From Pseudomonas fluorescens (lineage in GTDB: Bacteria; Pseudomonadota; Gammaproteobacteria; Pseudomonadales; Pseudomonadaceae), in contig NZ_VCNJ01000001.1 of the NCBI RefSeq assembly GCF_005938625.1, positions 1-64,000 on the forward strand: DNA of 64,000 nucleotides, written 5' to 3'. The notes beneath the pieces are model-generated. The model did no database searches, was not told the DNA's origin, and was given only the letters and a program-made list of their open reading frames with translations. The translations under genes were made by a program, and so were the position numbers. Positions 9,084 to 16,347 of this stretch are shown here, piece by piece; the stretch's first letter is position 1; each line of letters opens with the position of its first letter.

Positions 9084-9443
9084 TTATTGGATAATACTTT
9101 TTACTTTGTCGCGTAACTGATCAATCGAAAATGGCTTGCCGATGACATGCATGTCTTTAGGCACGTCAATGGATTCGGCATAACCGCTGGCAAACAAAAT
9201 CGGCAGGGCGGGACGTAGCTTGCGTGCTTCGGTCGCCAGTTCACGGCCATCCATGCCCGGCAAACCCACGTCGGTCATCATCAGGTCAATGTGCAGACTC
9301 GAATCGTTGAGCTTTTCCAGAGCCTGTTCGCCACCATCCGCTTCAAGCACCGCGAACTCCAACTCCTCCAGCACATCGACAATCAGCATGCGCACGATGT
9401 CGTCATCTTCTACGACAAGGATGGTGGAGGCGGGGGTAGACAT
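9084..9443 (-). CDS. Single-domain response regulator (CheY-like)
   Basis: This is a stand-alone receiver domain of 119 residues. It shows the acidic pocket VVEDDD near residue 13, phosphoacceptor Asp58 in MMTDVGLPGMDG and the conserved lysine in IGKPF. There is no output domain, so it probably passes phosphoryl groups to or from a kinase or acts by protein contact. The ATG at 9443 (MSTPAST) is chosen over an in-frame upstream TTG. It is divergent from the large hybrid kinase that begins at 9707, which makes that kinase a likely partner. Confidence 0.85.
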   Translation of the reverse strand: MSTPASTILVVEDDDIVRMLIVDVLEELEFAVLEADGGEQALEKLNDSSLHIDLMMTDVGLPGMDGRELATEARKLRPALPILFASGYAESIDVPKDMHVIGKPFSIDQLRDKVKSIIQ

Positions 9444-9706
9444 AATAAGGCTCTCAAAAGTCAATTCAGGGTCGCCGGTCGATCAAAAGTGCCGGGCTCT
9501 TTCATCAGTAAGTGGCGCAGTGCCACAAGTTCCCCGCCCGAGACAAAAAAAGCATAGCCGCAGATGGGGCCGCAAGGATAACTGTTCAGGGCCGCGAACA
9601 CGCCGGTGAGTGTAGGAATTTGCGGCGAAAGGTGTGAGAAAAATGGATCCATACCGCCGTTTTGGGGCAAACTGCCTGTTTTTCAACAGTTCGACAAGGC
9701 TGCCCC

Positions 9707-12700
9707 ATGTCCTCTCCGTCTACGGTTGATGAGCAACGGTTTCGCAAACTCCTGAGTCGCAACATCAGTCTGCCCTTGGGCGTCGGTGTGCTCAGTGCGG
9801 TGTTCTTCGTGTCGCTGATCACTTATCTGCTGTCGGTTATCCAGTGGGTGGAGCACACCGACCGGGTGATCAATAACGCCAATGAAGCGGTGAAGCTCAC
9901 CGTGGACCTGGAAACCGGCATGCGTGGTTTTCTGCTCAGCGGTGACGAGCACTTCCTCGATCCGTATGAAACGGCCAAGCCACGCATTGCCGTGGCGCTC
10001 AACACCTTGCTTGAATTGACCGCCGACAACCCGGTGCAAACCGATCGTCTGCGCCGTCTGCAAGCCTTGCAGATTGAATGGGCCAATTACGCACAGTCGA
10101 TGATTGATCTGCAGCGTTCCAGCGGCGATTACCGGGGCGCGGTGAAGGCCGGACGCGGCAAGCGCCTGACGGACGAAATCCGCAAGCAATTCGAAGACGT
10201 TATCGAGACCGAACAGGTTTTGCGCACCACGCGCAATGAAGACGTGCGCCGCACCACGATCTGGAGCATCAGCCTTTACCTGTTGTTCATTGCCGGTATC
10301 AGTGGCTTGCTGGCCTATATTGGCCGACGTGATCTGGTCAATCTGTCCACTAACTACGGCGCCAACCTTGCCGCACAGCAAGCCAGTGCCGAGCGTCTGG
10401 AGCAGCAGGCGTGGTTGCGCAATGGTCAGACCGAACTGGCCGAGCAGGTGCTGGGGCAACTGACGCTGAATCTGTTGGGACGCAATATTCTGCAATTCTG
10501 CGCGCAATACCTCGGCACCGCCGTAGCCGCGTTGTATGTGCGCGAAGAGCACGGTGGCCTCAAGCGTGTCGCCACTTACGGTTTCTCCCGCGAGCAGGAA
10601 GAGCAAGACCAGTCGATCTACAGCGGCGAAGGCATCGTTGGCCAAGTGGCGCAACAGGCGCGGCTGATTCGTCTGGATTCGGTGCCGTCGGACTACTTCA
10701 AAGTCAGCTCAGGTCTGGGCGAAGGTTTGCCGCACAGCGTGCTGGTGGTGCCCACCAGCGATGATGATCGCGTCAATGGAGTGGTCGAACTGGGTTTCCT
10801 GCGGCCGCTCAATGATCGTGATATCGAACTGCTGGAGCTGATTGCCGGCAACATCGGCACCTCCATCGAAGCCGCGCGCTATCGTCAGCGTTTGCAGGAA
10901 GTGCTGGCCGAAACCCAGCAACTCAACGAAGAGTTGCAGGTGCAGCAGGAAGAGCTGAAAACCGCCAACGAAGAGCTGGAAGAACAATCGCGGATTCTCA
11001 AGGAGTCCCAGGCGCATCTGGAAACCCAGCAAGTCGAACTGGAGCAGACCAACGAGCAGCTCGCCGAGCAGGCGCAGACCCTGGCCGAGCAGCGCGACGC
11101 CATGGACCTGAAGAATACCGAACTCAACCAGGCCCAAGTACAGCTCGAAGAACGCGCCGAAGAGTTGCAGCGCTCGAGCAAGTACAAGTCCGAATTCCTC
11201 GCCAACATGTCCCACGAACTGCGCACGCCGCTGAACAGTTCGCTGATTCTGGCCAAGTTGCTGGCGGAGAACCCGCAGGACAACCTCAGCGCCGAACAGG
11301 TCAAGTTTGCCGAGTCGATCTACTCCGCCGGCAACGATCTGCTCAACCTGATCAACGACATTCTGGACATCTCCAAGGTCGAGGCGGGCAAGCTCGAAGT
11401 GATTCCCGAGAACACCAGCGTCGCGCGTCTGGCCGATGGTTTGCGCAGCGTGTTCGAACCCTTGGCGGCAGACAAACAACTGACCCTCAGTGTCGATCTG
11501 CAGCCCGGCGCCCCGGGCATGCTGTACACCGACCGTCAGCGTCTGGAGCAAGTAATCAAGAACCTGCTGTCCAACGCAGTGAAGTTCACCGAGAAAGGCA
11601 CTGTGAGTCTGACCATCGCTGGTCAGCCTGATGATCGGATTGCGTTCATCGTTCGCGATTCGGGTATCGGCATTGCCGCCGATCAGCAGGAAAGCATTTT
11701 CGAAGCCTTCCGCCAGGCCGACGGCACCACCAACCGCAAATACGGTGGCACTGGTCTGGGCCTTTCGATTTCCCGGGATCTGGCGAACTTGCTCGGTGGT
11801 TCGATCAGCGTCAGCAGCGCGCCGGGGCAGGGCAGTGTGTTCACACTGGTGTTGCCGCAGCAGTACAACGAGTCCAACGAAGTTCCGTTCGCGCCATCGA
11901 CCTTTACGCCGCCAGCCACAATGGTCAGCGCACCGCTGGCGCCAGTGGTTTCGCCATTGGCACCGGTGCACATTCCGCGCTTTGCCGACGACCGCGACAA
12001 GGCTCCATTCGCCACGCGCTGCATTCTGGTGGTGGAAGACGAGCCGAACTTTGCGCACATCCTTTACGATCTGGCGCATGAACTCGGCTATCAGTGCCTG
12101 GTAGCCCATGGCGCAGACGAAGGTTATGACCTAGCGAAAGAGTTTGTGCCGGACGCCATCCTGTTGGATATGCGCCTGCCGGATCATTCTGGCCTGACCG
12201 TGCTGCAGCGCCTTAAAGAGCACGCCGAAACCCGGCACATTCCGGTGCATGTGATTTCCGTCGAAGACCGTGTCGAAGCGGCCATGCACATGGGTGCCAT
12301 CGGTTACGCGGTCAAGCCGACCACCCGCGAAGAGCTCAAGGATGTGTTTGCCCGCCTCGAAGCCAAGCTGACGCAGAAGGTCAAACGCGTGCTATTGGTC
12401 GAGGACGACGATCTGCAGCGCGAAAGCATTGCCCGACTGATCGGCGACGAAGACATCGAAATCACCGCCGTCGGTCTTGCGCAGGACGCTTTGGAGCTGC
12501 TGCGCACAACGATCTACGACTGCATGGTCATCGACTTGAAGTTGCCGGACATGCTCGGCAATGACCTGCTCAAGCGCATGTCCACCGAAGACATCTGCTC
12601 GTTCCCGCCAGTGATTGTCTACACCGGGCGCAACCTGACCCGTGATGAAGAGGCCGAACTGCGCAAGTATTCGCGTTCGATCATCATCAAGGGTGCACGT

Positions 12701-13198
12701 TCGCCGGAGCGTTTGCTGGACGAGGTCACACTCTTTCTGCACAAAGTCGAATCGCAGTTGTCCCATGAACGGCAGAAGATGCTCAAGACCGCGCGCAGTC
12801 GCGACAAGGTCTTCGAGGGTCGCAAGGTGCTGCTGGTGGACGACGATGTGCGTAACATTTTCGCCCTCACCAGTGCGCTGGAGACCAAAGGTGCAGTCGT
12901 GGTGATCGGCCGTAACGGTCGTGAGGCGATTGAAAGACTCAATGAAGTCGAGGACATCGATCTGGTGTTGATGGACGTGATGATGCCGGAAATGGATGGT
13001 TTCGAAGCCACCATTGAAATCCGCAAGGATCCGCGCTGGCGCAAGCTGCCGATCATTGCGGTGACGGCCAAGGCCATGAAGGACGATCAGGAGCGCTGCC
13101 TGCAGGCGGGCGCCAATGATTACCTGGCTAAGCCCATCGACCTTGATCGACTGTTCTCGCTGATTCGCGTGTGGTTACCGAAGATGGAACGCATTTAG
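9707..13198 (+). CDS. Hybrid sensor histidine kinase with CHASE3, GAF and three receivers
   Basis: This 1163-residue kinase has an inner-membrane sensor: a first membrane helix (LPLGVGVLSAVFFVSLITYL), a CHASE3-like periplasmic region with ETGMRGFLLSG, and a second helix. A GAF domain follows (about 250-390), then a long Gln/Glu-rich coiled coil (about 395-490). The HisKA box SHELRTPLN has its phosphohistidine at about His503, and the HATPase has N- and G-boxes. Three receivers follow; the last has LMDVMMPEMDG with Asp1090. The ATG at 9707 is chosen over 9662. Its stop codon overlaps the next start by one base (TAGTG), so translation of cheR is probably coupled. Confidence 0.9.
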   Translation: MSSPSTVDEQRFRKLLSRNISLPLGVGVLSAVFFVSLITYLLSVIQWVEHTDRVINNANEAVKLTVDLETGMRGFLLSGDEHFLDPYETAKPRIAVALNTLLELTADNPVQTDRLRRLQALQIEWANYAQSMIDLQRSSGDYRGAVKAGRGKRLTDEIRKQFEDVIETEQVLRTTRNEDVRRTTIWSISLYLLFIAGISGLLAYIGRRDLVNLSTNYGANLAAQQASAERLEQQAWLRNGQTELAEQVLGQLTLNLLGRNILQFCAQYLGTAVAALYVREEHGGLKRVATYGFSREQEEQDQSIYSGEGIVGQVAQQARLIRLDSVPSDYFKVSSGLGEGLPHSVLVVPTSDDDRVNGVVELGFLRPLNDRDIELLELIAGNIGTSIEAARYRQRLQEVLAETQQLNEELQVQQEELKTANEELEEQSRILKESQAHLETQQVELEQTNEQLAEQAQTLAEQRDAMDLKNTELNQAQVQLEERAEELQRSSKYKSEFLANMSHELRTPLNSSLILAKLLAENPQDNLSAEQVKFAESIYSAGNDLLNLINDILDISKVEAGKLEVIPENTSVARLADGLRSVFEPLAADKQLTLSVDLQPGAPGMLYTDRQRLEQVIKNLLSNAVKFTEKGTVSLTIAGQPDDRIAFIVRDSGIGIAADQQESIFEAFRQADGTTNRKYGGTGLGLSISRDLANLLGGSISVSSAPGQGSVFTLVLPQQYNESNEVPFAPSTFTPPATMVSAPLAPVVSPLAPVHIPRFADDRDKAPFATRCILVVEDEPNFAHILYDLAHELGYQCLVAHGADEGYDLAKEFVPDAILLDMRLPDHSGLTVLQRLKEHAETRHIPVHVISVEDRVEAAMHMGAIGYAVKPTTREELKDVFARLEAKLTQKVKRVLLVEDDDLQRESIARLIGDEDIEITAVGLAQDALELLRTTIYDCMVIDLKLPDMLGNDLLKRMSTEDICSFPPVIVYTGRNLTRDEEAELRKYSRSIIIKGARSPERLLDEVTLFLHKVESQLSHERQKMLKTARSRDKVFEGRKVLLVDDDVRNIFALTSALETKGAVVVIGRNGREAIERLNEVEDIDLVLMDVMMPEMDGFEATIEIRKDPRWRKLPIIAVTAKAMKDDQERCLQAGANDYLAKPIDLDRLFSLIRVWLPKMERI

Positions 13199-14031
13199 TG
13201 GAACCCAGTACGCCAGCCGAACGAAACAGTGAAATCGAACTGCGCTTGTTGATCGAGGCGATTTACCTCAAGTACAGCTACGATTTTCGCGATTATTCCG
13301 GCGCTTCAATCAAGCGCCGGGTGCAGCACGCATTGAGCCAGTTCGAATGCGCGACCATTTCTGCACTGCAGGAAAAAGTCCTGCATGACCCGACAGCATT
13401 CATGCAGTTGCTGCAATTGCTGACGATACCGGTCAGCGAAATGTTTCGTGACCCGTCGCACTTCCTCGCCATTCGCAGGGAAGTGGTGCCGTTGCTGCGT
13501 ACCTATCCGTCGATCAAGATCTGGATCGCTGGGTGCAGCACGGGCGAGGAGGTCTATTCGATGGCGATTCTGCTGCGCGAAGAAGGCCTGCTCGATCGCA
13601 CGATCATTTATGCCACTGACATCAACCCGCGCTCGCTGGACAAGGCCAAGCAGGGGATTTTCTCGATGGAGAATGTTCGCGCGTACACAGCCAACTATCA
13701 GCAGGCCGGTGGTCAGCGCTCGTTTGCCGACTACTACACTGCAGCGTACGGTTACGCGATTTTCGACAAGAGCCTGTGCGAGAACGTGACCTTCGCCGAC
13801 CACAGTCTGGCGACGGACAGCGTGTTCTCTGAAACCCAATTGATTTCCTGCCGCAACGTGCTGATCTACTTCAACAAGAAGCTTCAGGATCGGGCGTTTG
13901 GCTTGTTCCATGAATCGCTTTGCCATCGTGGTTTTCTGGTGCTCGGCAGCAAAGAGACGCTGGATTTTTCCAGTTATGCCAACCAGTTCGAAGCGCTGGT
14001 GAAACAAGAACGGATTTACCGCAAAACATGA
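13198..14031 (+). CDS. CheR-type protein-glutamate methyltransferase
   Basis: This 277-residue protein is an S-adenosylmethionine-dependent methyltransferase of the CheR family, which methylates glutamates on chemoreceptors. It shows an N-terminal all-helical CheR_N part and the catalytic part with FRDPSHF, the cofactor loop IWIAGCSTGEEVYS, IYATDINPR and LISCRNVLIYF. The start is the GTG overlapping the stop of the upstream kinase, and the end overlaps cheB by an ATGA. No chemoreceptor or CheA/CheW gene is near, so its target is more likely a sensor kinase or a receptor elsewhere. Confidence 0.9.
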   Translation: MEPSTPAERNSEIELRLLIEAIYLKYSYDFRDYSGASIKRRVQHALSQFECATISALQEKVLHDPTAFMQLLQLLTIPVSEMFRDPSHFLAIRREVVPLLRTYPSIKIWIAGCSTGEEVYSMAILLREEGLLDRTIIYATDINPRSLDKAKQGIFSMENVRAYTANYQQAGGQRSFADYYTAAYGYAIFDKSLCENVTFADHSLATDSVFSETQLISCRNVLIYFNKKLQDRAFGLFHESLCHRGFLVLGSKETLDFSSYANQFEALVKQERIYRKT

Positions 14032-14621
14032 ACGAGGCTGTGGCTTTACCTCGCGTCGAGGCGATTGTGGTCGGTGCTTCCGCCGGTGGCGTTGAGGCGC
14101 TGCTGAGCTTGCTCGGGCCGCTGCGCCGAGGCTATGGGTTGCCGATCATTGTTGTTCTGCATCTGCCTGAAGAGCGTCGCAGCCAATTGGCCGAGGTGTT
14201 CGCCAGACGCGTCGATATGCCGGTGCACGAGGCTTGCGACAAACAGGACATTGTCGCCGGCAACGTGTATTTCGCGACGCCGGGCTACCACCTGTCGGTG
14301 GAGCAGGATCGCAGCCTTTCGCTGAGTCTTGAGGACCGCGTGCATTATTCCCGGCCTTCGATCGACTACCTGTTTGAATCGGCCGCCGACGCGTACGGTT
14401 CATCACTGGCCGCTGTTCTGCTGACCGGCGCCAATCACGATGGCGCGCGTGGGCTGGCGCAGGTCAAACGCTGTGGCGGATTGACCATCGTCCAGGATCC
14501 CGAAGAGGCGCAAGTCGCCACCATGCCCCGGGCTGCACTGAACATTCAGCAGCCGGATCATGTCCTACCCATTCACGGCATCGGCCGTCTGCTTGTCGAG
14601 CTGGAACGAATCGCATGCTGA
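14028..14621 (+). CDS. CheB-type methylesterase, catalytic domain only
   Basis: This 197-residue protein consists only of the CheB esterase domain; it lacks the usual N-terminal receiver. The triad is visible: Ser18 in VVGASAGGVEAL, His45 in VLHLPEERRSQ and Asp138 in LTGANHDGARGL. It would hydrolyse methyl-glutamate esters or deamidate glutamines placed by the preceding CheR. The start overlaps the cheR stop (ATGA) and its own stop overlaps the start of the next kinase, so the four genes are very likely co-translated. Without a receiver its activity must be controlled by partners or simply be constitutive. Confidence 0.9.
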   Translation: MNEAVALPRVEAIVVGASAGGVEALLSLLGPLRRGYGLPIIVVLHLPEERRSQLAEVFARRVDMPVHEACDKQDIVAGNVYFATPGYHLSVEQDRSLSLSLEDRVHYSRPSIDYLFESAADAYGSSLAAVLLTGANHDGARGLAQVKRCGGLTIVQDPEEAQVATMPRAALNIQQPDHVLPIHGIGRLLVELERIAC

Positions 14622-15829
14622 GTAATATCCAAGCCAAACTGCTGATCGTCGACGATCTGCCGGAGAACCTGCTGGCACTCGAAGCGCTGATCAAGCGTGA
14701 AGACCGTACCGTCTACAAAGCGTTGTCGGCGGATGAGGCGCTGTCGTTGCTGCTGCAACACGAGTTCGCCATGGCCATCCTCGACGTGCAGATGCCGGGC
14801 ATGAACGGCTTCGAACTCGCCGAGTTGATGCGCGGTACCGAGAAAACCAAAAACATCCCGATCATTTTCGTCAGCGCTGCCGGCCGTGAACTTAATTATG
14901 CGTTCAAGGGTTACGAGAGCGGGGCGGTGGACTTTTTGCACAAACCGCTGGATATCCATGCGGTGAAGAGCAAGGTCAACGTCTTCGTCGATCTGTACCG
15001 CCAGAGCAAGGCGATGAAACAACAGCTTGAAGCGCTGGAACAGGCTCGACGCGAGCAGGAAGCGCTGTTGCAACAACTGCAAAGCACTCAGCTGGAACTG
15101 GAACAGGCAGTGCGCATGCGCGACGACTTCATGTCCATCGTCGCTCACGAAGTGCGCACGCCGCTCAACGGCCTGATCCTCGAGACCCAGTTGCGCAAGA
15201 TGCACCTGGCCCGAGACAACGCTGCGGCGTTCACCCTCGACAAGATGCACGCCATGGTCGACCGCGATGAACGGCAGATCAAAAGCCTGATTCGCCTGAT
15301 CGAAGACATGCTCGATGTGTCGCGCATTCGCACCGGCAAGTTGTCGATACGACCGAGCCGTTTCGATCTGGTGCAACTGGTGAGCAACCTGCTGCAGAAC
15401 TTCGCGGCACAGATCGAGGCAGCGGAAACCGAAGTGTCGTTTACCGCGCCAGCGCCGGTGGAAGGCAATTGGGATGAGTTCCGTATCGAGCAGGTGGTCA
15501 CCAACTTGCTGACCAACGCCTTGCGTTATGGCGGTCGCAGCCCGATTCAGGTGCGGGTTTACCGCGAAGGTGATGAGGCGCGGGTCGAGGTGCAGGACCG
15601 TGGCATCGGCATCAGCCAGGAGAACCAGAAGCGTATTTTCCAACAGTTCGAACGGGTTTCCGCCAAGACGGTAGTGGCCGGGCTCGGGCTGGGTCTGTTC
15701 ATTTCCGAGCAGATCGTCGCCGCCCATGGCGGTTCCATCGTCGTCGAGAGTGAGATCAACGAAGGCGCCCAGTTTCGCGTTTGTCTGCCAATTCAGGAAA
15801 ACGGCACATCCGACGCAACCTCTGATTGA
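14615..15829 (+). CDS. Receiver-histidine kinase (REC-HisKA-HATPase)
   Basis: This 404-residue protein has an N-terminal receiver (LLIVDDLPENLLAL, then AILDVQMPGMNG), a short coiled coil rich in Gln and Glu, a HisKA box AHEVRTPLNG and an HATPase with N-box NLLTNALRYGG and G-box GLGLGLFISEQI. It has no membrane segment and no sensor domain, so it is a cytoplasmic kinase gated by phosphorylation of its own receiver. It overlaps cheB by 7 bases. It probably sits downstream of the large hybrid kinase in one relay, with the small receiver at 15874 as a further element. Confidence 0.9.
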   Translation: MLSNIQAKLLIVDDLPENLLALEALIKREDRTVYKALSADEALSLLLQHEFAMAILDVQMPGMNGFELAELMRGTEKTKNIPIIFVSAAGRELNYAFKGYESGAVDFLHKPLDIHAVKSKVNVFVDLYRQSKAMKQQLEALEQARREQEALLQQLQSTQLELEQAVRMRDDFMSIVAHEVRTPLNGLILETQLRKMHLARDNAAAFTLDKMHAMVDRDERQIKSLIRLIEDMLDVSRIRTGKLSIRPSRFDLVQLVSNLLQNFAAQIEAAETEVSFTAPAPVEGNWDEFRIEQVVTNLLTNALRYGGRSPIQVRVYREGDEARVEVQDRGIGISQENQKRIFQQFERVSAKTVVAGLGLGLFISEQIVAAHGGSIVVESEINEGAQFRVCLPIQENGTSDATSD

Positions 15830-15873
15830 CCGTACGGTCGTATCAGCAGCTATTGACCGAACAAAGGCTTCCC

Positions 15874-16251
15874 ATGAGCGTAGATGCACAAGATGTAGTA
15901 CTCGTCGTCGAGGACGAACCGGTTATCTTGATGGTCCTGACGGATTACTTGTCAGGGCAGGGGTATCGCGTGTTGCAGGCGGAAAACGGCGAGCAGGCGT
16001 TCGAGATTCTTGCGAGCAAGCCGCATCTGGACATGTTGATCACCGACTTCCGTTTGCCGGGCGGGATCTCCGGCGTGCAGATCGCTGAACCGGCGGTCAA
16101 GCTGCGCCCGGACCTGAAGGTGATTTTCATCAGCGGTTATCCGCAGGAAATCCGCGAAACCGGCAGCCCGATCACCCGCAAGGCGCCGATCCTGGAAAAG
16201 CCGTTCGATCTCGATGTATTGCAGGAAAAGATTCAGGAATTGCTCGCCTGA
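15874..16251 (+). CDS. Single-domain response regulator
   Basis: This 125-residue stand-alone receiver shows the acidic pocket VVEDEP, the phosphoacceptor in MLITDFRLPGGISG and the lysine in LEKPFD. It has no output domain. The ATG at 15874 is preferred over an in-frame start at 15826 because AAAGG lies in a suitable position upstream. It is the last gene of the kinase-cheR-cheB-kinase row, 44 bases after it, and about 100 bases before the RHS gene. Confidence 0.88.
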   Translation: MSVDAQDVVLVVEDEPVILMVLTDYLSGQGYRVLQAENGEQAFEILASKPHLDMLITDFRLPGGISGVQIAEPAVKLRPDLKVIFISGYPQEIRETGSPITRKAPILEKPFDLDVLQEKIQELLA

Positions 16252-16320
16252 ATACACGACGAATGGCGCCATACCTGTAATTTCTGACAGTTGACGCCAT
16301 CACGGCGCAAGCTCATAAAA

Positions 16321-16342
16321 GACCTCATTCGCGATTGAGGTC
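16321..16342 (+). promoter_or_regulatory. Hairpin covering the RHS-gene ribosome-binding site
   Basis: GACCTCA (16321-16327) and TGAGGTC (16336-16342) form a perfect 7-base-pair stem with an 8-base loop. The GAGG in the 3' arm (16337-16340) is the only Shine-Dalgarno candidate, 7 bases before the ATG at 16348. When folded the hairpin would hide that site, which suggests translational control or a check on read-through from the upstream operon. Confidence 0.55.
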
Positions 16343-16347
16343 GATTT

